Shown here in pieces: positions 1 through 9,200 of a stretch of 64,000 nt of DNA. Each line of letters opens with the position of its first letter. Position 1 is the stretch's first letter. This stretch comes from Branchiibius hedensis. GTDB taxonomy: Bacteria > Actinomycetota > Actinomycetes > Actinomycetales > Dermatophilaceae. The notes beneath the pieces are model-generated. The model saw nothing but the letters and a program-made list of their open reading frames with translations, made no database searches and was not told the origin of the DNA. The stretch covers positions 744,001-808,000 of the forward strand of contig NZ_UESZ01000001.1 in the NCBI RefSeq assembly GCF_900108585.1, written 5' to 3'. Made by a program: the position numbers and the translations under genes.

Positions 1-588
1 GTGCCCTCGCGGATGGCGTTCGCGACCTCGTCGTTGGCCGACTCACGGGTGGTGCTGGACCAGCCGGGCGCGGAGAAACTGATCGGCCAGGGCGATGCGC
101 TGTTCTTGCCGATGGGTGCTTCCAAACCGATCCGTGTGCAGGGTGCCTGGGTCACCGAGACCGAGGTCCACGAGGTCGTGGCCCACGTCAAGAGCCAGTT
201 GCAGGTGCACTACCGCGACGACGTCACCGTCGTGGCCCCGAAGAAGCAGATCGACGAAGAGGTCGGCGACGACCTCGACCTGATGCTGCAGGCGGCTGAG
301 CTGATCGTCACCACGCAGTTCGGCTCCACCTCGATGTTGCAACGCAAGCTGCGCGTCGGGTTCGCCAAGGCCGGCCGGCTGATGGACCTGCTCGAATCAC
401 GCGGGGTGGTGGGCCCCTCGGAGGGTTCGAAGGCACGAGATGTCCTGGTCAAGCCGGACGACCTGCCGACGACTCTGGCACTGTTGCGGGGTGAGGATGT
501 GCCGGCCGCCGATGACGTGTACGACGCCGAGGCATCCTCCGACGAGGGGTCCGAGGACGCATGGAGTCTGACCGAACACGGCCGGTGA
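1..588 (+). CDS. ftsK: DNA translocase FtsK, C-terminal part (runs off window start)
   Basis: This is the last 195 residues of a septal DNA translocase; the gene begins upstream of the window and base 1 is already in frame. The visible part starts in the final strand of the RecA-like motor ([18 protein letters not shown], then GDALFLPMG), which is typical of FtsK/SpoIIIE. Residues about 95–150 form the gamma winged-helix domain ([35 protein letters not shown]), which reads KOPS-type polar sequences and directs chromosome pumping toward dif. An acidic tail follows. It overlaps the next gene by 28 bp. Family assignment is secure; the membrane and linker regions cannot be seen here. Confidence 0.93.
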   Translation: MPSRMAFATSSLADSRVVLDQPGAEKLIGQGDALFLPMGASKPIRVQGAWVTETEVHEVVAHVKSQLQVHYRDDVTVVAPKKQIDEEVGDDLDLMLQAAELIVTTQFGSTSMLQRKLRVGFAKAGRLMDLLESRGVVGPSEGSKARDVLVKPDDLPTTLALLRGEDVPAADDVYDAEASSDEGSEDAWSLTEHGR

Positions 589-1079
589 GCCGCTGGACCG
601 GCGCGATCGGCGTCGGGCTCAGCGCCGGCCTGTCGGGCGCCTTGTGCCTGGCCGCATCCAGCCTGCTCGGCTCGTTGCTGCAGCCCAACAGCCTGGGCTG
701 GTCGGGGTTGGTGCGGATGGCGACCCTGGTGATCTGGCCGTGGTCGGACGACGGCCACCCGCTGCCCAATTTCCTGGTGGCCCTGGCCATCGTCCTGGTG
801 GTCCCGGTGATCCTGGTGGCTCCCGCGGCCCGGGAGACCGCCGCTGGCCGTGGTGGTTACACGATGATGTGGGCTACGTGGGGTGCTGTTCTGGTCGCTG
901 GTGCGCTTGCGGGGGCCGCGGCCGTCGGTATCGCGGCCGCCGCTTCGCCGGGTAGTTCGGGCTTCGACGTGCTGCCTTCCGGATTGCAGGCCGGGGCCGG
1001 TTGGGCGTTGCTGGTCGGCTGGATCCCGGCGCTGATCGCGGCCGGCGTCCATGCCGGGCGACTGCGTCAGGTGGACTGA
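561..1079 (+). CDS. Small hydrophobic membrane protein of unknown function
   Basis: A 172-residue protein that I do not recognise. It has about four hydrophobic segments: roughly residues 13–40, 70–95, 105–130 and 145–165. The segments are rich in Ala, Gly, Val and Leu, so it is almost certainly an integral membrane protein. The ATG at 561 lies inside the end of ftsK in another frame, which suggests translational coupling to the translocase. The 3' end overlaps the convergent dipeptidase gene by 13 bp. No catalytic or ligand-binding motif is visible. A link with division or chromosome segregation would be inference from position only. Confidence 0.7.
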   Translation: MESDRTRPVSRWTGAIGVGLSAGLSGALCLAASSLLGSLLQPNSLGWSGLVRMATLVIWPWSDDGHPLPNFLVALAIVLVVPVILVAPAARETAAGRGGYTMMWATWGAVLVAGALAGAAAVGIAAAASPGSSGFDVLPSGLQAGAGWALLVGWIPALIAAGVHAGRLRQVD

Positions 1080-2218
1080 TAGCGCAGCAGGCTCGGCGGT
1101 TCGTTGCCCTGCAGCTCGGTCGCGACCGTCTCGGCGTCGCCCAGGACCCGCAGGAGGTTGCCGTTGGCCAGTTTGGCCAGGTCCGCTTCCGACCAACTCT
1201 TCTCCCGCAGCGCGGCCAGCAGACGGGGGTACCCGCTGACGTCCTCGAGACCATCGGGCAGGTGGTCGACACCGTCGTAATCCCCGCCGACCCCGACGTG
1301 ATCGACTCCCGCAACCTCCCGTAGGTGCTGCAGATGGGCGACCACGTCGTCGATCGTGGCGTGCGGTGCAGACCGGGTCTGGTCCCACTCGGCCTGGAAC
1401 GCCGCCACCGCCGCCGCGTCGTGCGAATCGATGCCGGCCGCCGCGGCCGCGTCCTGGCGCGCCTGCCGGTAGGCCATGACCGCAGGTGAGATGAACGCGG
1501 GGACGAACGTCGCCATGACGACGCCGCCGTTGCCTGGGACCCGTTGCAGTACGTCGTCCGGCACGTTGCGCACGTGATCGCAGACGGTCCGTGCGCTGGA
1601 GTGGGAGAAGATCACCGGCGCGCGGGTGGCGTCCAGAGCGGCGTGCATGGTGTTCGGGGCGACGTGCGACAGATCGACCAGCATGCCGATGCGATTCATC
1701 TCACGGACCACTTCGACGCCGAACGAGGTCAGGCCACCGGGCAGTTCGACGTCGGTCGCCGACCCGGCCCACGGCGTGTTGTCGTTGTGCGTCAGGGTCA
1801 TGTAGCGCACGCCGAGGACATAGAGCATCCGCAGCGCGGCCAGCGAGGAGTCGATCGACTGACCGCCCTCGGCGCCGAGGAGACTGGCGATGCGACCGTC
1901 TGCCATCGCAGTCCGCACCTGCTCGGCGCTGAGCGCCAACTGCAGGTCGTCGTACCGTGCGATCAGTTGATGGGCCGCATCGATCTGCTCGAGGGTCGCC
2001 GTGACGGCGGTGGCGCCGGGCAGGTTGGAGGGCACGTAGACCGACCAGAACTGTCCGCCCACGCCGCCGGCGCGCAACCGGGGGATGTCGGTGTGCGTGC
2101 GCCCCGTGGTGTCGCCACCCACATCGAGGCGTTCGAAGTCGTAGCCCACCTGATCGCGGGCCTCCCAGAGCAGGTCGTTGTGGCCGTCGATGATCAGCAG
2201 CGAGGAAGCGTCAGACAC
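1067..2218 (-). CDS. Membrane dipeptidase-type metallopeptidase (peptidase family M19)
   Basis: A 383-residue M19 (renal dipeptidase-like) zinc hydrolase, expected to cleave dipeptides, possibly with a D-residue. The N-terminal DGHNDLLW supplies the HxD metal pair (H13, D15). Further family signatures are LLGAEGG (bridging Glu), LTHNDN, DLSHV, FSHSSAR and GVGGDYDG near the C terminus. No signal peptide is seen, so it is probably cytoplasmic. The start is GTG at 2218 with no clear ribosome-binding site; [12 protein letters not shown] is the usual M19 N terminus. It is divergent from rimO and convergent with the membrane protein gene. Substrate is unknown. Confidence 0.9.
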   Translation of the reverse strand: MSDASSLLIIDGHNDLLWEARDQVGYDFERLDVGGDTTGRTHTDIPRLRAGGVGGQFWSVYVPSNLPGATAVTATLEQIDAAHQLIARYDDLQLALSAEQVRTAMADGRIASLLGAEGGQSIDSSLAALRMLYVLGVRYMTLTHNDNTPWAGSATDVELPGGLTSFGVEVVREMNRIGMLVDLSHVAPNTMHAALDATRAPVIFSHSSARTVCDHVRNVPDDVLQRVPGNGGVVMATFVPAFISPAVMAYRQARQDAAAAAGIDSHDAAAVAAFQAEWDQTRSAPHATIDDVVAHLQHLREVAGVDHVGVGGDYDGVDHLPDGLEDVSGYPRLLAALREKSWSEADLAKLANGNLLRVLGDAETVATELQGNEPPSLLRYQST

Positions 2219-2257
2219 GCTGCCATTCGATCACAGTGCGGGCGGGTGGTTCGGCGG

Positions 2258-2287
2258 TTCGGAACCTGTGCATCGGCGCCATAGACT
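2258..2287 (+). promoter_or_regulatory. Putative rimO promoter giving a leaderless mRNA
   Basis: TAGACT at 2282–2287 fits the actinobacterial -10 form TANNNT, with a weak -35 (TTCGGA, 2258–2263) 18 bp upstream. Seven bases separate the -10 from the GTG at 2295, so transcription would begin at or next to the start codon. No Shine–Dalgarno sequence precedes that GTG. Confidence 0.5.
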
Positions 2288-2294
2288 GGCGGGC

Positions 2295-3776
2295 GTGGTT
2301 TCCGGAGGCGTCGACGAAGTAGTGGGTCGCAGCGTGGCGCTGGTGACCCTGGGGTGTGCACGCAACGAGGTCGACTCCGAGGAACTGGCCGGACGCCTCA
2401 GTGCCGAGGGCTGGCAATTGGTCGAGGACGCCGCCCAGGCCGACGTCGCGGTGATCAACACCTGCGGTTTCGTCGAGCAGGCCAAGAAGGACTCCATCGA
2501 CGCGCTGCTGGAGGCCGGGGATCTCAAGGAAACCGGACGCACCCAAGCCGTCGTGGCCGTCGGCTGTCTGGCCGAGCGCTACGGCAAGAACCTCGCCGAG
2601 CAGTTGCCTGAAGCCGACGCCGTCCTGGGCTTCGACAGCTACCAGGACATGTCGGCGCATCTGCAGGCGATCCTCGCCGGGCACGCGCCGGCAGCGCACA
2701 CCCCCGGCGACCGCCGGAAACTGCTTCCCATCTCGCCAGCCGCACGCCAGGACAGCGGCGTGGCGCTGCCTGGTCACGGCGACGTCCGGGTCCCCGCGGC
2801 CGACGTGGCCATCGAGTCACCGGTCGCGGCGCCCCGGGTGATCCGTGCCCGACTCGACGGCCGCCCGTGGGCACCCCTGAAGATCGCCTCTGGCTGCGAC
2901 CGGCGGTGTGCGTTCTGTGCGATCCCGTCGTTCCGCGGTGCGTTCGTGTCGCGCCGTCCGGCGGACGTCCTGGCCGAAGCGCGCTGGCTCGGGCAGCACG
3001 ACGTGCGGGAGATCTTCCTGGTCAGCGAGAACTCCACGTCCTACGGCAAGGACCTCGGCGACCTGCGACTGCTTGACACGATGTTGCCGGAACTGACTGC
3101 GGTGGAAGGCATTTCGCGAGTTCGCGTCTCGTACTTGCAACCCGCGGAGATCCGGCCGGACCTGCTGGACGTGATGACCTCCACCCCGGGTGTCGTGCCC
3201 TACTTCGACATCTCCTTTCAGCACGCATCCGAGCCCTTATTGCGGCGGATGCGCCGGTTCGGTTCCCGCGAGGCGTTCCTGTCGCTCCTGGCCGACGTGC
3301 GGCGGCGCAGCCCGGAAGCGGGCATCCGCTCCAACGTCATCGTCGGCTTCCCGGGTGAGAGCGACGCCGATCTGCACGAACTCGAGCAGTTCCTCACCCA
3401 CGCCGACCTGGACGTCATCGGCGTCTTTGGTTACTCCGACGAGGACGGCACCGAGGCCGAAGGCTACGAGGGCAAACTGCCCGAGCACGAGATCGCGGCC
3501 CGGGTGGCGCATTTCCAGGCGTTGGCCGACGAACTCACCGCCCAACGGGCCGCTGACCGGGTGGGCCAGCAGATCGACGTACTCGTGGAGTCCCTGGGGG
3601 ACCCGGACGACCCGGAGGACCACGAGATCCGGGGCCGTGCCGGTCAGCAGGGACCCGACGTCGACGGCGAGACCATCCTCACCGGAGCCGTCGCGGACCT
3701 GGCCGTCGGCGACATCGTGCAGGCCACCGTGATCGACACGGTCGGGATCGACCTGGTTGCGGAGCGCCGGGCGTGA
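2295..3776 (+). CDS. rimO: Ribosomal protein S12 methylthiotransferase RimO
   Basis: A 493-residue radical-SAM enzyme that adds a methylthio group to the conserved aspartate of ribosomal protein S12. Domain order is the N-terminal MTTase domain ([11 protein letters not shown] with its Cys, INTCGF and VGCLAER), then the radical-SAM core ([15 protein letters not shown], CxxxCxxC), then a TRAM domain. It is longer than most RimO proteins because of a linker of about 70 residues between the first two domains ([13 protein letters not shown] onward). The GTG at 2295 is preferred over upstream codons because the promoter sits just before it and the conserved [11 protein letters not shown] starts 13 residues later. 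The gene ends in a GTGA overlap with pgsA. Confidence 0.93.
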   Translation: MVSGGVDEVVGRSVALVTLGCARNEVDSEELAGRLSAEGWQLVEDAAQADVAVINTCGFVEQAKKDSIDALLEAGDLKETGRTQAVVAVGCLAERYGKNLAEQLPEADAVLGFDSYQDMSAHLQAILAGHAPAAHTPGDRRKLLPISPAARQDSGVALPGHGDVRVPAADVAIESPVAAPRVIRARLDGRPWAPLKIASGCDRRCAFCAIPSFRGAFVSRRPADVLAEARWLGQHDVREIFLVSENSTSYGKDLGDLRLLDTMLPELTAVEGISRVRVSYLQPAEIRPDLLDVMTSTPGVVPYFDISFQHASEPLLRRMRRFGSREAFLSLLADVRRRSPEAGIRSNVIVGFPGESDADLHELEQFLTHADLDVIGVFGYSDEDGTEAEGYEGKLPEHEIAARVAHFQALADELTAQRAADRVGQQIDVLVESLGDPDDPEDHEIRGRAGQQGPDVDGETILTGAVADLAVGDIVQATVIDTVGIDLVAERRA

Positions 3777-4486
3777 ACGAGCATCGGTCGCGTCGCGATC
3801 CGCTCACCACTGATCAGATGCGTCAGCGGATCGAGGCCCACGCGCCGGCCCTTCAGCCGGACCCGGCCTCGGTGCCGCCGAACGACGTGAGCGTGTGGAA
3901 CATGGCCAACGGACTGACCGTCCTGCGGATCCTGCTCGTGCCGCTGTTCGGGTGGCTGTTGTTGCACGACGGCGGACACCAGACCTGGTGGCGGGTGGCG
4001 GCGTTCATTGTCTTCGCCGTCGCGTCGGCCACCGACCAGGTCGACGGCCACCTGGCGCGCTCGCGCAACCTGGTCACCGACTTCGGCAAGATGGCCGATC
4101 CGATCGCGGACAAAGCCCTGATGGGTACGGCGCTGGTCGGGTTGAGCATCATCGGTGCCCTGCCGTGGTGGTTGACCATCGTGATCCTGATCCGGGAGGT
4201 CGGCATCACCGTTCTGCGACTGGTGGTCCTCAAACACGGCGTCCTGCCCGCCAGTCGCGGTGGCAAGCTCAAGACCCTGCTGCAGGGGCTGGCCATCGGC
4301 TTGTTCGTGCTGCCGCTCAACGGATTCCTGCACTACGCGGCCTGGGTGATCATGATCGCCGCTCTCATCGTGACCGTGGTGACCGGGATCGACTACGTAT
4401 TCCGGGCGCTGGCATTGCGATCGGCGGACCGACCGTCCTCGACGTCCGGTGGATCCTCCGCCGACCACGGCAAGGCAGCGGCGTGA
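3773..4486 (+). CDS. pgsA: CDP-alcohol phosphatidyltransferase, PgsA type
   Basis: A 237-residue integral membrane enzyme of the CDP-alcohol phosphatidyltransferase family. It probably makes phosphatidylglycerol phosphate from CDP-diacylglycerol and glycerol-3-phosphate. The signature D-G-x2-A-R-x8-G-x3-D-x3-D is complete (D91, G92, A95, R96, G105, D109, D113). Several hydrophobic helices follow, and the first 40 residues are hydrophilic. The GTG at 3773 overlaps the rimO stop, and the stop codon overlaps the cinA GTG, so rimO–pgsA–cinA is a coupled operon. This matches the pgsA copy beside cinA and clgR in other actinobacteria. Substrate choice within the family is inferred. Confidence 0.9.
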   Translation: MNEHRSRRDPLTTDQMRQRIEAHAPALQPDPASVPPNDVSVWNMANGLTVLRILLVPLFGWLLLHDGGHQTWWRVAAFIVFAVASATDQVDGHLARSRNLVTDFGKMADPIADKALMGTALVGLSIIGALPWWLTIVILIREVGITVLRLVVLKHGVLPASRGGKLKTLLQGLAIGLFVLPLNGFLHYAAWVIMIAALIVTVVTGIDYVFRALALRSADRPSSTSGGSSADHGKAAA

Positions 4487-4956
4487 GCACCGCTGCGCGG
4501 GCCATCAAGGAGTTGACGGCAGCCGGCCGGTCGGTGGCCGTCGCAGAATCGTTGACCGGCGGGCTGGTGAGCGCCGCGCTGACCAGCGTCCCGGGGGCCT
4601 CAGCCGTCGTTCGCGGAGGTGTCGTCAGCTACGCCACCGACACCAAACACACGGTGCTGGGAGTGGACGATTTCCTGCTGCGGGCCGGTGGTCCGGTGCA
4701 GGCCGAGGTGGCCCGGCAGATGGCGCACGGTGTCCGACGCGTGCTCGGCGCGGATCTGGGTATCGCGACGACCGGAGCGGCTGGACCGGATCCGCAGGGC
4801 AGCGCCCCGGTCGGGCGGGTGTTCATCGCCGTCGCCTGGGAGTCCGGTGACGACGTGCGGATCCTGTCCCTGACCGGATCCCGTGACGAGATCCGGTCGG
4901 CCACCGTCGAGGCGGCACTGAACCTGTTGATGGACGCGGCGCGCGGCACGGCGTAA
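4483..4956 (+). CDS. cinA: CinA C-terminal domain protein (nicotinamide-nucleotide amidase)
   Basis: A 157-residue stand-alone CinA C-terminal domain, which deamidates nicotinamide mononucleotide to nicotinate mononucleotide in NAD recycling. Motifs are VAVAESLTGGLVSAALTSVPGAS near the start, GGVVSYATDTK, and TTGAAGPDPQG. The N-terminal MoeA-like CinA domain is absent, as in the short PncC form. The frame stays open far upstream inside pgsA, but GTG 4483 is chosen because it forms a GTGA overlap with the pgsA stop and gives the normal family N terminus. The next gene, clgR, is 128 bp downstream. Confidence 0.9.
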   Translation: MSTAARAIKELTAAGRSVAVAESLTGGLVSAALTSVPGASAVVRGGVVSYATDTKHTVLGVDDFLLRAGGPVQAEVARQMAHGVRRVLGADLGIATTGAAGPDPQGSAPVGRVFIAVAWESGDDVRILSLTGSRDEIRSATVEAALNLLMDAARGTA

Positions 4957-5084
4957 CCCCCTCGGGAATGTCCGGGGCGGCGGCTACAGTTGATCCCATC
5001 GGGCCAGGTGGCCCGGTCAGCCGGGGTGACCACCTCGGTCGGCTCCGGTGACGGGGCCGCGTACCACGGGCAGGAGGTGACGCC

Positions 5085-5372
5085 ATGATCGTGCTTCGGC
5101 GTGAGTTGGGTGATGTGTTGCGTCGCCTGCGCCAGAGCCAGGGCCGCACCCTGCGTGACGTGTCCGCGGCGGCCAGTGTCTCGCTGGGCTACCTCAGCGA
5201 GATCGAGCGTGGCGAGAAGGAAGCCTCCTCCGAGGTGCTGGCCATGATCTGCGACGCGCTGGATGTGCCGATGTCCGAGGCGCTGTTGCTGGTCTCGGAC
5301 CGGGTTGCCAGCCTGGAGTCGCTGGTGCGCCTGCCGGTGCCGGCTGCGGCGCCGGTCGTCTCTGCCGCCTGA
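5085..5372 (+). CDS. clgR: XRE-family regulator, ClgR type
   Basis: A 95-residue helix-turn-helix activator matching ClgR, which controls clp protease genes in actinobacteria. Residues 5–65 form the [23 protein letters not shown], then [19 protein letters not shown] and [15 protein letters not shown] good Shine–Dalgarno (GGCAGGAGGTGAC) precedes the ATG. Position after pgsA–cinA is the conserved clgR locus. The protein ends in Ser-Ala-Ala; streptomycete ClgR is degraded by ClpP through a C-terminal Ala-Ala, so the same control is plausible here. A TACAGT box at 4985–4990 is a possible -10. It converges with nei2 across 10 bp. Confidence 0.88.
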   Translation: MIVLRRELGDVLRRLRQSQGRTLRDVSAAASVSLGYLSEIERGEKEASSEVLAMICDALDVPMSEALLLVSDRVASLESLVRLPVPAAAPVVSAA

Positions 5373-5382
5373 CGGCGTACTC

Positions 5383-6231
5383 CTACCGAGTGTTGCGCGG
5401 ACCCGAGTTCAACGGGTTCTGCCGTTTGCCGTCGTCGGTCGGTCCAAGACCGCCTTGGCAGGTCGGGCAGTAGAACATCGTGCGGTCCTGAGGTGGCTCG
5501 CCGATCATGGCCACTCGCACCGTCCCTGCGCACCGCACACACGCTCGCCCGCTGCGCGCGTGGACCGCGGACTCCTCCAGCGTTGACACCCGTTCCATGA
5601 CGTCGCGGATCGGCTGCTGCATCGAGCGCTGCATCATCGCCCGGGCGCTGGCCACGATGGCTTCGACGTCGCTGTCGGCCGCGGGTTGCCAGGGCGGCGT
5701 GCGCGTGGCGAAGAGCGCCTCCGCGGCGAACATCGTGCCGATCCCGGCGACATTGCGTTGATCCAACAGAGCTGAACCGATCGTGCGATCGCCCGCGGAC
5801 TGCAGGTTGGCGACGGCCCGGCCCGCGTCAAAATCCTCGGACAGGATGTCCGGCCCCAGGTGACCGACGACCCGAGTCTCGTTGGCCGTGGGCAGCAACT
5901 CGAGCATGCCCAGCCGGTAGCCGATCGCCGCCCACTGTTCGCCCGCGACGATGGCCCGGATGTCTGCGCGCCGGGCCACTACCGGCGTGACCTCGCCGGT
6001 GGGTCGGATGCGCCAGGAGCCCTCCATCCGCAGATGCGTGTGCAGCGTGATCCCTCCGGCGATCCGATGCAACAGGTGCTTGCCGCGCGCGACCACCTCC
6101 AGGGTGTCCCGGCCGCGCAGCTCCACCTCGGGCAGGTTCGGCCAACGCAGCTCCACCCCGACCAACGGTCGGCCGGCTAACGCAGCGTGCAGGCGTGCCG
6201 CGGTTTTGTGGACGACATCTCCCTCGGGCAC
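5383..6231 (-). CDS. nei2: Fpg/Nei-family DNA glycosylase/AP lyase (endonuclease VIII-like)
   Basis: A 282-residue base-excision repair glycosylase that removes oxidised bases and nicks the abasic site. The mature N terminus is PEGD (Pro2 nucleophile, Glu3), the Nei-type form. The H2TH region is near QRNVAGIGTMFAAEALF. The C-terminal zinc finger is complete: C231, C234, C255 and C258. The start is GTG at 6231, four bases after the lhr stop, so the two genes are co-transcribed. The same lhr–nei pair occurs in mycobacteria, which suggests a shared repair function. The last 20 residues are hydrophilic and variable. Confidence 0.92.
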   Translation of the reverse strand: MPEGDVVHKTAARLHAALAGRPLVGVELRWPNLPEVELRGRDTLEVVARGKHLLHRIAGGITLHTHLRMEGSWRIRPTGEVTPVVARRADIRAIVAGEQWAAIGYRLGMLELLPTANETRVVGHLGPDILSEDFDAGRAVANLQSAGDRTIGSALLDQRNVAGIGTMFAAEALFATRTPPWQPAADSDVEAIVASARAMMQRSMQQPIRDVMERVSTLEESAVHARSGRACVRCAGTVRVAMIGEPPQDRTMFYCPTCQGGLGPTDDGKRQNPLNSGPRNTR

Positions 6232-6235
6232 GCGA

Positions 6236-9200
6236 TCAGGTCCGGATCCGAAGACCGCGGGGTGTCACATGAAAGCCCGCCTCCGCCAGCGCCGCCGCCA
6301 ATGGCTGGTCCGAGCCGAGTACCGGGTCACCGTCCGCTGACCGCACGGTCAGTGCCCCGAGGGCACCCTCTCGCACGGCGAGCGCCAGCGCGTCGGCGGC
6401 CGCTCGCAGATCGACCGGATCGGCCGAATAGGACAGCAGCGTGCGGCCACCCCGCTCGACGTACAGCACGAGGGCACCATCCACCAGCACCACCAACGCG
6501 CCGGCCTTGCGTCCCGGTTTGTGGCCGGACCGGGGCGTCTTGCCCAGATCGCCGACTGCCGGGTCGAGCTCCCGGTCCGGCCAGGGCAGCGCCGCGCCAT
6601 ACGGGTTGGCCGGATCGGCGGCCGCGAGCACCAGCGTGCGCCCCTGGTCGACCGGTGCCGGTCCGTCCCACGGATTGCGGGAGGTGCCGATGGGTTTGCT
6701 GGAGGCGCGGAGTCGATCGACCGCACCGCCGGAGGCGAACTGGGCGGCTCCGAGACCTTCGATGAAATAGCCGCGTCGGACCCGTCCGGCCTCCTCGGCC
6801 GCAGCCAGGACCCGATAGACGCCGGCGAATCCGCCGTCGACCCCTTCGGCCGTCACCGAACCCCGCGTCACCACGCCGTACCTGTCCAGCAAGACCTCGG
6901 CCCTCGCCAGCGCCCGGGCCGTGACATTCGAATCGGGCTGGGGCAGAAGGGTCCACCGTCCCGCAGCGTCCGCCGGCGTGGCGCCGCCGCCGGACAGCCC
7001 GGAGCCCAGTGAGATCCCGCCCGGTCGGCCGTACCGCGCCCGCCGCGGTCCTCGACTGCGCGAGCGGTGCGCAGGTCGACCGCCGCCCAGCCGGGCCCGC
7101 AGCGCGGCGATCGTGTCACCGCTGACCTCACCGGCCCACACCAGATCCCACAGCGCGGCAACCAGCTCCTTCTCGCTGACCTTCTCCTGGCCCGCTCGGC
7201 GTACCGCGTCCAGTAAGGGCCGGAAGAAGAACGCACCGCCACCGGTCAGTGCACCGCGGACGGCCTCGTGCAGTGGGCTGTCGGCCGCGCCCTCGCCGAC
7301 GAGCAAGGTCAGCGGCGCTGCATCGGCGAGATGTAACGAGACCCATCCGTCGTCCCCGGGCAGCGCTGCGTGCCCCTGCCAGAGCACCTCGCCGCTGGAC
7401 ATGGCCTCATCCAGCAGTGCCGGGGTGTATCCGGCGACCCGCGCCGGCAACACCAGGGTTTCCAGGGCGCTGGCCGGAAGTCGTGCACCAGCCAGCTGCT
7501 CGACCGCCCGGAACAAACCGTCCATCCCGCGCTGCCCGGAGCCGACGGCCTGCCAGGCGGGCAGGAAACGAGCAAAGTCCTGGGCCGGCACCGGTTCGAC
7601 CTCGGCGCGCAGGCTGGCCAGCGATCTGCGGCGCAGCAGCCGCAGCACCTGCGGGTCGCACAGGTCGAGGCCGCCCGTGGCCCCGTCGGGTCGCAACTCG
7701 CCTTCGACGAGACGTCCGTCGGTGACCAACCGTCGGCACCCGGTGGCGGCTACCGCGCGACCCAACCCGAAGTGCTGGGCGATGTCGTCGATCCCGAACG
7801 GCCCGTGGGTGCGCGCGTAGCGGGCCAGGAGGTCACCCAACGGGTCCGGGACGCTGTCGGTGAAGGCGGTCGCGATCCCGGGTGGTAGACCGACCCCGAG
7901 CGCATCGCGTAGCCGGCCGGCGTCCTCGATCGCGGCGAAGTGGTCGACGCCGCCCCACCGGGCTTGGAAGACCTGCCGCGTCTGCTCCAGGTGCGCCAGC
8001 CACTGCGGAACCTGGTCACGGGCGTCGATGACCGTCCGCACGGCAATCTGATCGGCTGGTAGCGGTCCCAGCGCACGTAGCAGGTCCACCACATCTTCGG
8101 CGTCGCGCGCCGCGCGCTCGGGGGTGAGACGCTGCAACTCCTGCTCGGTGGCGTCCACGACCTGCGGGTCGAGCAGGTCCCGCAGCGCGGCACCTTCACC
8201 GTGGCCGAGCAGATCGGCCAACAGGGACGGGTCCATGGCCAACGCCGCGGCCCTGCGCTCCGCCAGCGGTGAGTCGCCCTCGTAGAGGAACTGCGCGACG
8301 TACCCGAAGAGCAGACTGCGCGCGAACGGTGACGCGCTGGGGGTGTCGACCTGGACCACGCGCACCGTTCGCGACCCGATGTCGCGCATCAACCCGGTCA
8401 GGGCGGGCACGTCGAAGACGTCCTGCACGCACTCGCGCACCGCCTCCAGAATGATCGGGAAGGACGGGTAGCGGGCAGCGACCTCCAGCAGTTGTGCCGA
8501 CCGCTGTCGCTGCTGCCACAGCGCCTGGCGCCGCCCCGGCTGGCGGCGGGGGATCAGCAGCGCCCGCGCCGCGCACTCGCGGAAGCGGGAGGCGAACAGG
8601 GCCGAGCCGCCGATCTCCCGGGTGACCAGTTCGGCGACCTCGTCGGGGTCGAGGATGATCGCGTCCAGCAGCCGCTGCCCGACGGGTTGATCGCCGTCCT
8701 CGATCTCGAAGTCCAGCATTCGCAGGACGATTCCGTCGTCGCCGTGCATCGCCTGGACCTCCAGGCCGAACTGCTCGCGCAATCGGGCGGAGATGGCCAG
8801 CGCCCACGGCGCGTGGATCTGGGCACCGTACGGCGAGTGAATGACGATGCGCCAATCGCCCAGTTCGTCGCGGAAGCGTTCGACGACGATCTGCCGGTCG
8901 GTCGGCAACTGACCGGTGGCGTCCTGTTGCTCGCGCAGATAACCCAGCAGGTTGTCCGAAGCCCAGTCATCCAGACCTGCGACCCGCAACTCCTCCCGGG
9001 CGGTGGCATCCTCCTGGGCACCGACCGATCGGACGAACTCGCCGACGGCGCGGCCGAGTTCGGCGGGTCGGCCGAGGGTGTCACCTTTCCAGAACGGCAG
9101 CTTGCCCGGCTGCCCTGGTGCAGGGGAGACCAGCACCTGGTCGTGCGTGATGTCCTCGATGCGCCAGCTACTGGTCCCCAGGGTGAAGACGTCGCCGACC

